Part shown: piece after piece, positions 44,728 through 53,751 of the stretch | How the letters are laid out: each line of letters opens with the position of its first letter | Numbering within the stretch: the stretch's first letter is position 1 | NCBI RefSeq assembly: GCF_023516455.1 | Contig: NZ_JAMGBA010000001.1 | Coordinates: forward strand, 806,001 to 870,000 | Reading direction: 5' to 3' | From: Sphingomonas caseinilytica | GTDB lineage: Bacteria; Pseudomonadota; Alphaproteobacteria; Sphingomonadales; Sphingomonadaceae | Length of the DNA: 64,000 nt | The notes under the pieces: model-generated | What the model was told of the DNA's origin: nothing | What the model saw: the letters and a program-made list of their open reading frames with translations, nothing else | The model's database searches: none | Program-made: the position numbers and the translations under genes

Positions 44728-45255
44728 TCACTTGCCGAGCTTGTCGACCTTCGCCTGGAGCGCTGCCAATTCGGCCTTCAGCTTGGCGAGCTCGTCTGCC
44801 GGGCCGTCGTTCTGAGCCGGAGCCTGCGCCTTTTTCCCGGTCATGGCCGACGCTGCTTCTTCAAACATCGCCATGTTCCGCTTGGCGAGATCGGCGAACA
44901 TGTTCTGACCAAAGGCGCCGGCCATAGCCTGCTGGTTTTTCTGGAACGCATCCATCGCCGCTTCAAGGTAGGTTGGCACGGCGCCTTGCATCTGCCCGCC
45001 ATACAAGCCGATCAGCTGGCGCAGGAAATTGACGGGCAGCATGGTCGACCCGCGAGACTCCTCGTCGACGATGATCTGGGTCAGCACTTGATGCGTGATA
45101 TCCTCGCCGCTTTTCGCGTCGACGACTTCGAAATCCCGGCCTTCGCGAATCATGGCGGCCAAGCGGTCAAGCGTGATGTAGCTGCTGCTCTCGGTGTCAT
45201 AGAGCCGCCGGTTGGCGTACTTCTTGATAGTGACCTTTGCAGCGCCCTTGACCAT
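44728..45255 (-). CDS. phaR: Polyhydroxyalkanoate synthesis repressor PhaR
   Basis: This 175-residue regulator senses PHA granules and represses phasin genes. The N-terminal DNA-binding domain has the invariant TIKKYANRRLYDTESSSYITLDRLAAMIREG, then a PHA-accumulation regulator domain (QLIGLYGGQMQGAVPTYLEAAMDAF) and a C-terminal coiled coil (ELAKLKAELAALQAKVDKL). No PHA synthase or phasin gene is adjacent here. Confidence 0.95.
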   Translation of the reverse strand: MVKGAAKVTIKKYANRRLYDTESSSYITLDRLAAMIREGRDFEVVDAKSGEDITHQVLTQIIVDEESRGSTMLPVNFLRQLIGLYGGQMQGAVPTYLEAAMDAFQKNQQAMAGAFGQNMFADLAKRNMAMFEEAASAMTGKKAQAPAQNDGPADELAKLKAELAALQAKVDKLGK

Positions 45256-45392
45256 TCACTCACTCCCAAACTTTGGAATAGCCTAAACCTCGCCGTTTCG
45301 CGCTGCAACAAGATGTGGATTTTGCGCTTGCGAAGCGAATGGCGCTGGACCCGGTTGCCTGAATCGCGGGCCGTCGCTAGACGGGCCGGAAC

Positions 45393-45469
45393 GCACCCAT
45401 AGCTCAGCTGGATAGAGCGTTGCCCTCCGAAGGCAAAGGCCAGAGGTTCGAATCCTCTTGGGTGCGCCA
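45393..45469 (+). tRNA. tRNA-Arg (anticodon CCG)
   Basis: This is a 77-base tRNA with acceptor arms GCACCCA and TGGGTGC, D-stem GCTC/GAGC, anticodon stem TTGCC/GGCAA closing a CTCCGAA loop (anticodon CCG, reads CGG), T-stem AGAGG/CCTCT around TTCGAAT, discriminator G and an encoded CCA. All stems pair perfectly. It stands alone between phaR and the Slam-like gene. Confidence 0.97.
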
Positions 45470-45571
45470 TTTGCCCTTCGAAACTCGCGGTCGCAAGCGC
45501 GCCAAAGGGGACGCAACGCACGTCAGGGCAATGAGCGACCGCGAATGGCCTTACGGTGTCGGCTTGAAACA

Positions 45572-46921
45572 TCAAAATGCGCGCGTAACTCCAAATTCCG
45601 CCCGCGTTCGCTTGTAATCATAGAATTCGATTGTGCTCTGATTTCGTTCGAATCTGATGCGAGTAATCGGCGCAAATCCGCCGAGCTGAACCTGCCTGAA
45701 CGTCGCGCCTAAGGTGAAGCCGTAATAGGTTTCGGATCGTTTGCTGGGAAACAGCAAAAGGCGCTCATCCGCCTGCAACCGCCCGAACTCTGCCTCTGCA
45801 GTGAAAGTAGCGCGCCCCATTTCTTTCCAGGCCAAAAGAGCTGTTCGCCATTCGGTCGTGGAATATCCCGCATCAGAGGCTGAATTGCGGAACCCGGACA
45901 GGTTCAGCGCAACGCCTGTGGTTGGCGAAAGTGCTCGTTCAAACTTTGCGCGACCAAAAAAGGTCTTGGCATCCTGCAGGTTGTTCAATTGATTGTCACT
46001 TACACCGGCTGACCCGGCCAATTGCATTTGCATTCGACGACCGAGCGGACGGATCAGAGAAGCAGAGAACCGAGCCGCCCGAACATAGGGTTCCAAACCA
46101 TACCAGCGCTGGGTTGCGGCCACTTCGAGGTTGATCCGATTGTTCCCGAACTGCAGCTCGGGGCCTGCCGCGAAATCAAGGACAATGTCGGCATAGCTAG
46201 ATTTCTTGTAGAGATCCGCGGCGCCGCTTAAGCGCAGCAAGAGGTTATGGCTTCCTCCGCCAATTCCAAATCGGCGATAGACCTGGCCATCAAGCGCCAC
46301 TCCCATGCCTGACGTGGCCTTACTGTCTTCTTGTATATCGAAATCGCCGAGGACGGTTTCCAATGTGTTCGAATTTGTTGAGCGATTGATGTTCGTGTCC
46401 GGTGCAATTGCAATTTCGAAACTGGCTCCAGCCGGACGGACAGCGCGCAACGCTTCCGAGTAACGATCAACCAGCCGTGCAACCTCAATCGGAAGGCCCT
46501 TGGCCTGTACCGCCCGAACCTCTCGCCAAGCCCCATCTTTGTCGCCCAGCAGGTCGAGCGTTCGGGCAAGTTCCAGACGAGCGGCAATCGCTTCCGGTCG
46601 AGCGTCAACAACTTTACGCAGTAGCGTTGCCCCCTCTCGGGGACGCCCTGATTGAACCATCAATTTACCATGGCGGAACATCGCTTCGATCCGGACCTCG
46701 GGATTCGGGTCTTCGGCGAGCGCTCGATATGCGGCTTGGGCTGTTGCTATGTCGCCCCGCTCCTGCGCTTGTGCAGCGAGCGCAAGCATTTGCCCAGAGT
46801 TGAGTTGAATATTCTGCCGTGGGGGAGCCTGGCTGTATTGCTTAGGCAATATCAGCTGTTCGCCGGAAGCACTCAGTTGCATCGCGACTATCAACAGGCA
46901 GACGTCGGCTCCGGCAAGCAT
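45572..46921 (-). CDS. Slam-like outer-membrane protein (TPR plus DUF560 barrel)
   Basis: This 449-residue protein has a weak signal peptide, an N-terminal TPR-type helical domain (MLALAAQAQERGDIATAQAAYRALAEDPNPEVR, ARLELARTLDLLGDKDGAW) and a C-terminal beta-barrel of the DUF560/Slam type (FEIAIAPDTNINRSTNS, then paired strands, ending VTRAF with a terminal Phe). Slam proteins move lipoproteins such as TbpB to the outer leaflet. A TbpB-like lipoprotein gene lies immediately upstream on the same strand (95-base gap), matching the known Slam-substrate pairing. Confidence 0.82.
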   Translation of the reverse strand: MLAGADVCLLIVAMQLSASGEQLILPKQYSQAPPRQNIQLNSGQMLALAAQAQERGDIATAQAAYRALAEDPNPEVRIEAMFRHGKLMVQSGRPREGATLLRKVVDARPEAIAARLELARTLDLLGDKDGAWREVRAVQAKGLPIEVARLVDRYSEALRAVRPAGASFEIAIAPDTNINRSTNSNTLETVLGDFDIQEDSKATSGMGVALDGQVYRRFGIGGGSHNLLLRLSGAADLYKKSSYADIVLDFAAGPELQFGNNRINLEVAATQRWYGLEPYVRAARFSASLIRPLGRRMQMQLAGSAGVSDNQLNNLQDAKTFFGRAKFERALSPTTGVALNLSGFRNSASDAGYSTTEWRTALLAWKEMGRATFTAEAEFGRLQADERLLLFPSKRSETYYGFTLGATFRQVQLGGFAPITRIRFERNQSTIEFYDYKRTRAEFGVTRAF

Positions 46922-47016
46922 TACCCCGCTAGTCCTTCTTCCCGATCAACAAAGTCGGCAAGGCGTCGACGAAGGGCGAGTGCGATGACGCCCCTGTTTT
47001 CTTCGTGGCGACCACT

Positions 47017-47934
47017 TCAATTTTTCTTGCCGACCCAGATGCCCCAGATCGTTCCTAGCTGGCCATTATAGAGGGCCTGCGTCTGGAAACGCGCCATCAA
47101 CTCAGCAGCGCTAGGACCATTGAAGCTGCCATTGAACGAGGAGCTCGCACCCGGAAGACCCGGAGCAATGAACTTGCCGGAGAATGTGGTGCTGCCCGTT
47201 GAATAAACTGTTTGCGTAAAGTCAAACCGACCGAAATCAGCGAAGACGCCGTCGAAACTGTTAGCTACTTCCGGGTCCATAAATCCGCTGAGCGTTCCGG
47301 CCCCAAAATTGAACTGCAGGCTGACGGGACCCTCGACCGAGTAGTGGGGTACGAGCGAAGTGCCGCCAATGATCTGCGCACTATAACTCGCACTTCCCGT
47401 GACAGGCATATCGCCAGTCGCGGTGGGAATGCCATATGCGAACATCCCGTAGCTTGTGGGTTGGCCGTCCCAGAATCCAATGCTGGAGTAGGTGTAGGGG
47501 CTAAGACTTGAACCCGGCACCGGTAAGGTCACATTAACTGCTTGGCGCGTGGTCGTTGAACCCGCGCTAACCCAACTAAATGAGCCCGTTGCGACCTCCC
47601 CACTGCTTCCATTGTAACCGGTATCGATGAGGTTTCCCGGTTGGAAGCCGGGCAAGCTTATCTGGTAGGTATTGGTGGAGGCGTTGTAGCTGAACTGCAC
47701 ATCCGCCGGACCATTGCTCGTTATCGCCTGAACCGCGAAGGGGGCTGAGCTGACCAGGCCGATGTGGGCCGGTGGGATTGGTGGCGGCGGCGGTGGCGGC
47801 GGTGGTGGTGGTGGCGGAGGTGGGGGTGGCGTCGATGTTAGCCCTCCGGCGCTCCCGCCGTTTCCGCCTCCGCAACCTGCTAGTGAAATTGAGATCGCTG
47901 ACAACGCGGCCAGCTTCAATGCACCGTGCTTCAT
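47017..47934 (-). CDS. Poly-proline surface lipoprotein with TbpB-like domain
   Basis: This 305-residue protein has a lipoprotein signal (ATG at 47934 behind GGAGG) with lipobox LAGC, a Gly-rich linker, 17 consecutive prolines (residues 36-52), then a beta-rich domain. Its last part (FSGKFIAPGLPGASSSFNGSFNGPSAAEL) resembles the C-terminal barrel of transferrin-binding protein B. With the adjacent Slam-like gene, it is probably a surface-exposed lipoprotein. The ligand is unknown; transferrin itself is not expected for an environmental bacterium. Confidence 0.75.
   Translation of the reverse strand: MKHGALKLAALSAISISLAGCGGGNGGSAGGLTSTPPPPPPPPPPPPPPPPPIPPAHIGLVSSAPFAVQAITSNGPADVQFSYNASTNTYQISLPGFQPGNLIDTGYNGSSGEVATGSFSWVSAGSTTTRQAVNVTLPVPGSSLSPYTYSSIGFWDGQPTSYGMFAYGIPTATGDMPVTGSASYSAQIIGGTSLVPHYSVEGPVSLQFNFGAGTLSGFMDPEVANSFDGVFADFGRFDFTQTVYSTGSTTFSGKFIAPGLPGASSSFNGSFNGPSAAELMARFQTQALYNGQLGTIWGIWVGKKN
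47779..47829 (-). repeat. 51-bp proline-codon tract
   Basis: Seventeen successive proline codons (CCA, CCC, CCT and CCG in mixed order, including runs of four CCA and three CCG) code the linker of the TbpB-like lipoprotein. Translation of such a run needs elongation factor P. Triplet slippage would change linker length without breaking the frame. Confidence 0.9.
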
Positions 47935-48135
47935 CGCGGCCTCCTGTGGACCAGGCCGATATTCTGCGCCTTTAGGGGTCATATTGTAATGACGGCGAAC
48001 TGATTAATTTCTGATTTTTTGACGATGACTGGCGTTCATGTGGCGGGTAGCTACTCCAGACCTACTGTCAATTCGGTCTCGTCTTGTGCCGGCAAATGTT
48101 TAGGCTCAACATTCGAACCGACGGGGAATAGCGCC

Positions 48136-49278
48136 ATGAAGCTCGGTTTGACCGGAAGGCTGATTCCGGATGCAGATCTGCTGCATCCGCCAGAGCTTGT
48201 CCATCTTCAGACAGGCGGCGTAGGGGCCATGCCGCGCCCAGTGTTTGATGCGACTGTCGTAGCCATGACTGCGGTTGAAAACGACCCGGCAGGCGAGACC
48301 TATGGACCGGGGATCGGACGGCTCGACAAGGTCCGTGGCAAGGCGGCCGGCCTGCTCGGCTGCGAGCTGGACGACATCATTCTTACAGGAAGCGCGACCG
48401 CGGGAATGTTCCTGCTGGCACAAGGGCTTGCCTTCCGGCCGGGCGATCGGATCCTAACCACGGACCACGAGCATCCCGCAGGCCGGATGGGGTGGGATTG
48501 GGTTGCGCGGCGATACGGCGTCGAAGTCGACACGCTGGCAATCGCGCCCGGAGAAGCCGATCCGGCTGCGATTATCGACAAGTTCAGGGCCGCGATACGA
48601 CCCGAGACGCGCGTCCTGTCCTTTTCGCACATCTTGTTCACCACGGGGGTCCGACTTCCGGCAGAAGAGCTTTGCCAACTTGCGCGCGAGCAGCGCTGCC
48701 TCGCGATCGTCGACGGCGCGCAATCGGCTGGAGCAATGCCGGTCGATGTCAGGGAGATGGGCTGTCACGCCTATTCGGCCAGCGGGCATAAATGGCTGAT
48801 GGGGCCGAAGGGCACAGGTCTTCTCTACCTCGATCCCGACATAGCGGATCAACTCGACGCCCTTCCGCTTCAAGCCGGTCGGCGAGCCAATTCCGACTCG
48901 ACGGGGATCAGCAACATCGCCGGATTGCATGGGCTTGGGGCGGCAATTGATTATGTGCAGGCGCTCGATCCGGCAGCGATCGAGGCGCACAATATGACGC
49001 TTCGGCAGGAGCTCTATGATGCGCTCTTGGAGCTGCCAGGGGTCACGATCCCGGCGCCGCGTCACGGGCCGACCACATCAGCAAATTTGAGCTTCAGGCT
49101 GCCCGACGGCGTCGATCATTACGCGATCCGTCGCAACCTGCTGATGCGTCACAAGGTCTATCTGCGAGTCGTAGATCTCGCGGGCTTCCTCGGCCTTCGC
49201 GCATCGCTGCATTGCTATAATCGGTCGGAAGATGTTGCGGCCCTGATCGAGGCGCTGAAAGCAGAGCTAGCGGCCTAG
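48136..49278 (+). CDS. Class V-fold PLP-dependent aminotransferase / cysteine-desulfurase-like
   Basis: This roughly 380-residue PLP enzyme has its Schiff-base lysine at Lys219 (SASGHKWLMGPKGTG), Asp193 in IVDGAQSAGAMPVDV and an N-terminal TGGVGAMP. The class V group includes isopenicillin-epimerase-like and cysteine-desulfurase enzymes. No conserved cysteine loop of SufS/IscS is seen, so desulfurase activity is doubtful. I start at 48136; a longer frame begins at 48019 with non-conserved sequence. The stop interlocks with the E2 gene at CTAG. Confidence 0.85.
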   Translation: MKLGLTGRLIPDADLLHPPELVHLQTGGVGAMPRPVFDATVVAMTAVENDPAGETYGPGIGRLDKVRGKAAGLLGCELDDIILTGSATAGMFLLAQGLAFRPGDRILTTDHEHPAGRMGWDWVARRYGVEVDTLAIAPGEADPAAIIDKFRAAIRPETRVLSFSHILFTTGVRLPAEELCQLAREQRCLAIVDGAQSAGAMPVDVREMGCHAYSASGHKWLMGPKGTGLLYLDPDIADQLDALPLQAGRRANSDSTGISNIAGLHGLGAAIDYVQALDPAAIEAHNMTLRQELYDALLELPGVTIPAPRHGPTTSANLSFRLPDGVDHYAIRRNLLMRHKVYLRVVDLAGFLGLRASLHCYNRSEDVAALIEALKAELAA

Positions 49279-50465
49279 GCCGCTGGCCAGTTTTCAATCA
49301 CTTCGACGAAGCGCGTCAGCCAGGCATTGGTCTGGTGCCCGTCAACTACCCGATGGTCGATCGTCAGGGTCACATAGGCCATCGGTCGGATCAGGATCGC
49401 GTCCTGGCCATCGATGGAGCGCACAACCACACGCTTTTCGAGCTTGCCGACCCCGAGAATTGCAGCTTGCCCAGCATGAAGAATGATCGGCGAGGCCAGC
49501 AAACTGCCGGATACGCCGTGATTTGAGATGGTAAAGCTGCCGCCTGAAACGTCCGCTCCGGCCAGGTTGCCCGACCGCGCCCGCGACGTCAGGTCGTCGA
49601 GCTTGTGGCCGATATCCTCCAAGCTGAGCGACCCGGCGTCCTTGACGACCGGGACCACCAGGCCTTTTTCGCCCAGGGCCGTGCCAATGCCGACATTGAT
49701 GCTGGGCGAAACCGCGATCCGGTCCTCCTCCCAACGTCCGTTGATTGCCGGCGCGACCGCCATTGCTTCGGCGGCAGCCTTGATGAGGTAGGCGGTGTAG
49801 CTGAGTTTTGTGCCTTTCGCGGCAAGCGCCGACTTATGCGCGGCAATCGCCGAGAAATCGGCTTCGAACAGGGCCGTGACGTGCGGCGCCTCGCTGACGG
49901 CGCGAACCATATTCTCGGCGATCTTCAGCCGCATCCGGTCATGCGGGATGTCCTGCGCGCTGAACTGACGCGGCTGAGCAGCTTCCGGCTTTCCAACGCT
50001 TGCGGTCGTCGCGGACGCGGCCACGCGATCGACGTCATCGCGGGTGATACGGCCATCACGGCCCGTACCGGCAATGCGCGACGGATCGATGTTGTGCTGC
50101 AGCAATGCGCGGCGGACCGATGGCGAGAGCCTGGTTTCAACGTCACCGGACACTGCAGCGGTTTCCGAGGAAGTTGCTTTGACCTCTGCCCTCTCCTCGG
50201 CCTTTGGAGCCTCGAACGGCAGCGGGTCGTAAACCCCTTCCGAAATCCTGGCCAAAAGCGCGCCGGGCTCGGCCTCGTCATCGGTTTCAAGCAGGATCTC
50301 GGTGAGAACGCCGGCCGCCGGAGACGGAACTTCCTGCGTGACCTTGTCGGTTTCCAGCTCGACCAGCGGGTCGTTGACCGCGACCGTCTCCCCGACCTTC
50401 TTCAGCCAGGAGCGGACGACCGCCTTGGTGCCTTCCTGCTCGTCGGGAACGCGAACTTCGATCAT
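49275..50465 (-). CDS. bkdB: 2-oxoacid dehydrogenase E2, lipoamide acyltransferase
   Basis: This 396-residue protein has an N-terminal lipoyl domain with the modified lysine in ELETDKVTQEV, an E3/E1-binding domain (SPSVRRALLQHNIDPSRIAGTGRDGRITRDDV) and the catalytic domain ending in TIDHRVVDGHQ (His and Asp of the active site). With the fused E1 directly upstream it forms a branched-chain 2-oxoacid dehydrogenase. The matching E3 gene is not in the window. Confidence 0.9.
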   Translation of the reverse strand: MIEVRVPDEQEGTKAVVRSWLKKVGETVAVNDPLVELETDKVTQEVPSPAAGVLTEILLETDDEAEPGALLARISEGVYDPLPFEAPKAEERAEVKATSSETAAVSGDVETRLSPSVRRALLQHNIDPSRIAGTGRDGRITRDDVDRVAASATTASVGKPEAAQPRQFSAQDIPHDRMRLKIAENMVRAVSEAPHVTALFEADFSAIAAHKSALAAKGTKLSYTAYLIKAAAEAMAVAPAINGRWEEDRIAVSPSINVGIGTALGEKGLVVPVVKDAGSLSLEDIGHKLDDLTSRARSGNLAGADVSGGSFTISNHGVSGSLLASPIILHAGQAAILGVGKLEKRVVVRSIDGQDAILIRPMAYVTLTIDHRVVDGHQTNAWLTRFVEVIENWPAA

Positions 50466-52520
50466 CTAAAAGCCCACCAGTCGGTCGATCTCGGCGCGGA
50501 TCTTCTCGACACTCGGCACCGCCCATTCCAACAGCTTGGGATGATGCGGGCTCGGCACGTCGGGCATTGTGACGCGCGCCACTGGCGCATCGAGGTCGAG
50601 GAATGCTTCGTCGGCAACGACCGCCGCGATCTCCGCGCCGAAGCCGCCGGTGCGGAGGTCCTCATGGACGATCAGGCAGCGGCGGGTGCCCCGCACGCTG
50701 TCGAGCACCATGTCGCGATCCCACGGCATCAGGGTGCGGAGGTCGATGACATCGGCGCTGATGCCTTCGGCCGCCGCTTCACAGCGCGGGACCATCGCGC
50801 CCCAGGTGACGATCGTGATCTTGTCGCCTTCGCGGGTCTTCTTGGCTTTGCCGAACGGCAGGACGAACTTGTCTCCGGGCCATGGGCGGCGCGCCCAGCT
50901 GTCGTCGAGCATTGCGCGATGTTCGAAGAAGATCACCGGGTCGTTGCCGCGCAGGCTGGCGCGTAGGAGTCCGACGGCATCCTCGGCATTGGAAGGCACT
51001 GCGACTTTCCAGCCCGGGTTGTGAACGAACTGAACCTCGTTGGTCTGGCTGTGCCAGGGGTCGCCGCATTTGAAGAAGCCGCCCGGGATGCGCAGAACCA
51101 TCGGCGCCGCGAAGCGATTGGCGGTCCGCCAGCGCATCGTGCCGCAGTCGTTGATCTGCTCGGTCGCGGGCTCGGCATATTTGCGGAACTGGATCTCCGG
51201 CACCGGCATCAGGCCAGCCAGCGCCATGCCGACCGCGCGGCCGACGATGCCTTCCTCGTTCAACGACGTATCGAATACGCGGCCGACGCCGAACTTGTCC
51301 TGCAGGCCCAAGGTTACTGCATGGACGCCGCCTTTCGGTCCGACATCTTCGCCGAAAACCATGACCTTCGGGTTGGCTTCCAATTCCTGGTCGAGCACCC
51401 GGCGGATGGCGGTGACCATGTTGATCCGCTGGCCTTCGAGCTGCGGCTCCTCGGTTGTGCCGTCCATCGGCAGGCCGGCGTTGCCGCCGACTTTGCTGGC
51501 GACGCCGTCGTAGAAGATATGATCGGTCACGCGGTCCGGGGTCGAGACACCGCGGGCCTCGGCCTCGGCGCGGGCCGCCTCGACTTCCCGTTCGACCGAC
51601 GCTTCGATGAGGCCCCAATCCAGGCCGCCCGCAAATGCGCGAAGCTTCGGAAGCGGATCGCGAGCCCATTCCGCCTGAACAGCCTCTTCCGACTTGTAGG
51701 TTTGGGTGTCCTGGTAGCTGTGGCCTTCGAGGCGCGGCACCGTCAGCCGGATGAGCGCCGGTCCCTTGCGGGAGCGGACATGGCCGATCGCTTCGCCGAT
51801 CAGCTTTTCGGCTTCGGCGGGATCGGTGCCGTCACCATTCCAGATCGCCAGATTCTTGAAACTGGCGAGGTTGGCCGCGATGTCGCGTCCGGGAGTCTGA
51901 TAATCGGACGTTACGGAGATGCCGTAGCCATTGTCCTCGATGTAAAATAGCATCGGCAAAGATTGCGTAGTGGCAATTGTTAGCGCCGACCAAAATCCAC
52001 CGGTCGCACAGCTTGCGTCCCCGCCAAGCACCACCGCGATGGCTCCATCGTCCTTCTCGCCGAGGACATTGGATTTGTAGGCGATCGCCTGCGCCCAGCC
52101 GGCCGCCGGCGTATATTGGGCACCGACACCGCCGCACATCGGCAGCGCATGGGCGCCGCCCGGATTGGGATAGTTGAAAACCACGCCGATATCGCGGCCG
52201 TCGGAATATCCGCCTTCACGGCCCATTCCCGAACCAAGCGCATCCGCCAGCGGAACGCCAAGTGCTAGCAACATCGGACGTGAGCGATAATAGCCGCAGG
52301 CTGCATCGCCGTCGCGGAGATGCAGCCCCAGCATGACCTGCGCCATGTCATGGCCCCGGGCCGAGAATTGGTAGAGAACCTTCTTTTCGGGAACGAGCCG
52401 GGTTTCCTCCAGCTCGTCCATAGCCCGGCTGGTCAACACCAGGCGCGCGACTTCGGCCCAATCCGTTCCCGTGTCGGGCCTAAAGTCCGAGTCCGGATCG
52501 GCAGCCATCACGTCAGCCAT
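50466..52520 (-). CDS. 2-oxoacid dehydrogenase E1, alpha and beta fused
   Basis: At 684 residues, this joins two subunits that are usually separate. The alpha half carries the thiamine-diphosphate motif GDASCATGGFWSAL...EDNGYG (about residues 165-200); the beta half begins near MVTAIRRVLDQEL and contains VFGEDVGPKGGVH and VHEDLRTGGFGAEIA. It oxidatively decarboxylates branched-chain (or similar) 2-oxoacids, donating acyl to E2 lipoate. The adjacent aminotransferase would produce the keto acids. The stop is immediately followed by the E2 start, and the start overlaps the aminotransferase by eight bases. Confidence 0.9.
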   Translation of the reverse strand: MADVMAADPDSDFRPDTGTDWAEVARLVLTSRAMDELEETRLVPEKKVLYQFSARGHDMAQVMLGLHLRDGDAACGYYRSRPMLLALGVPLADALGSGMGREGGYSDGRDIGVVFNYPNPGGAHALPMCGGVGAQYTPAAGWAQAIAYKSNVLGEKDDGAIAVVLGGDASCATGGFWSALTIATTQSLPMLFYIEDNGYGISVTSDYQTPGRDIAANLASFKNLAIWNGDGTDPAEAEKLIGEAIGHVRSRKGPALIRLTVPRLEGHSYQDTQTYKSEEAVQAEWARDPLPKLRAFAGGLDWGLIEASVEREVEAARAEAEARGVSTPDRVTDHIFYDGVASKVGGNAGLPMDGTTEEPQLEGQRINMVTAIRRVLDQELEANPKVMVFGEDVGPKGGVHAVTLGLQDKFGVGRVFDTSLNEEGIVGRAVGMALAGLMPVPEIQFRKYAEPATEQINDCGTMRWRTANRFAAPMVLRIPGGFFKCGDPWHSQTNEVQFVHNPGWKVAVPSNAEDAVGLLRASLRGNDPVIFFEHRAMLDDSWARRPWPGDKFVLPFGKAKKTREGDKITIVTWGAMVPRCEAAAEGISADVIDLRTLMPWDRDMVLDSVRGTRRCLIVHEDLRTGGFGAEIAAVVADEAFLDLDAPVARVTMPDVPSPHHPKLLEWAVPSVEKIRAEIDRLVGF

Positions 52521-53727
52521 TCATGGCCTCGATGACGGCGCCGATAAAGCGGTCAACCGCATGATCGGCCATGCCGATGACGTTGAAGCGGCCGCTGTCA
52601 GCCATATAAATGGCGTGCTGCTCACGGAGCTTTACGACCTGTTCCTTGCTGAGCGGCAGCATCGAGAACATGCCGAACTGCCCACCGATATAGGCAAGGC
52701 GCGGGTCCGAAGCAGCGATCTGACCCCGGATGCGATTGATGCGTGCCCGCATCTCGCCCACCTCGGCGTCCCAGTCGCTACGGAGCTCAGGCGTGTCGAG
52801 CACGATGCGTACTGCTGCAGCACCGTGGTCAGGCGGCATCGACCACATTTCGCGCGCAATCTGGACGACATGGTCCATCGCGCGCTTGGTTCCGTCGGCC
52901 GTTGCCGTCTTCAGGAACATCGAACCGACGCGATCGCGGTACACGCCGAAATTCTTGTCGCAGCTCTGGGCGATGACGACTTCGTCGCAGGCGTCGAGCA
53001 GCAGGTGCAGGCCCGCCGCATCTTCGGCAAACCCGCGACCAAGTCCCTGATAGGCTATGTCGACCAGCGGGATCAGCCCGCGCGAGGAGACGACATCGAC
53101 CACCTCGCGCCACTGGCCCTCGTCCAGGTCCGCACCGGTCGGATTGTGGCAGCAGCCATGGAGAAGAACGACGTCGCCTTTCGGTGCCGAGCCAAAGGTC
53201 GATATCATCTCGTCGAAGCGAATCCGCGTCTCGAGCTTGTCGTAGAAGCGGTACTCGGAAATGTTGAGACCGGCCGCTTCGACCACCGGGATGTGGTTGG
53301 GCCAGGTCGGCGTTCCGACATGCACCTTCGCGTCGGCATGGGCCGTCGCGATCAGCTTGAACCCAAGGCTGAGCGCGCCGCATCCGCCAGGCGTGTGAAG
53401 GCCAATGATCCGGTCATCGCCAGCATGGCGCCCAAGGACGATCGGCCGCAGCAGCTCCGTATAGCGCTTGTCGCCGAAGCCGCCGATGTAACTCTTGGTC
53501 TGTTGTTGTTCCCACAGCAGCTTCTCGGCCGCCTTGACCGCCCGCAGGATCGGCGTGTTGCCGACCCCGTCGCGATAGACGCCGACGCCGACGTCGATCT
53601 TGTCGGTCCTTGGGTCCGCATTGGCCATTGCGATCAAAGCGAGCAGCGAATCGCTCTGAACGTCGCCAAGTGCATCGAAGAATTGGGCGCCCCCGTTTTG
53701 CCCGGTCATGGTCGGATGATCCAGCAT
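52513..53727 (-). CDS. Aromatic/aspartate aminotransferase
   Basis: This roughly 404-residue class I aminotransferase of the AspC/TyrB type has DVGVGVYRDGVGNTPILRAVK, GCCHNPTGADL, and the PLP lysine within SCDKNFGVYRDRVG. It would feed branched-chain or aromatic keto acids to the E1-E2 pair or to phenylacetate (inference). ATGs at 53727 and 53709 are both possible. A palindromic repeat lies just upstream. Confidence 0.92.
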   Translation of the reverse strand: MLDHPTMTGQNGGAQFFDALGDVQSDSLLALIAMANADPRTDKIDVGVGVYRDGVGNTPILRAVKAAEKLLWEQQQTKSYIGGFGDKRYTELLRPIVLGRHAGDDRIIGLHTPGGCGALSLGFKLIATAHADAKVHVGTPTWPNHIPVVEAAGLNISEYRFYDKLETRIRFDEMISTFGSAPKGDVVLLHGCCHNPTGADLDEGQWREVVDVVSSRGLIPLVDIAYQGLGRGFAEDAAGLHLLLDACDEVVIAQSCDKNFGVYRDRVGSMFLKTATADGTKRAMDHVVQIAREMWSMPPDHGAAAVRIVLDTPELRSDWDAEVGEMRARINRIRGQIAASDPRLAYIGGQFGMFSMLPLSKEQVVKLREQHAIYMADSGRFNVIGMADHAVDRFIGAVIEAMNG

Positions 53728-53751
53728 TTGACCGCTCTAGCGCGAGATTGT

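Noticed and set aside
44477-44731. 84-codon minus-strand frame in the phaR intergenic region
   Set aside because: No ribosome-binding site, atypical composition and it covers the leader-ORF structure; looks like chance.
48019-48135. N-terminal extension of the class V aminotransferase from 48019
   Set aside because: The extra residues are low in homology-like content; the conserved part begins at 48136.
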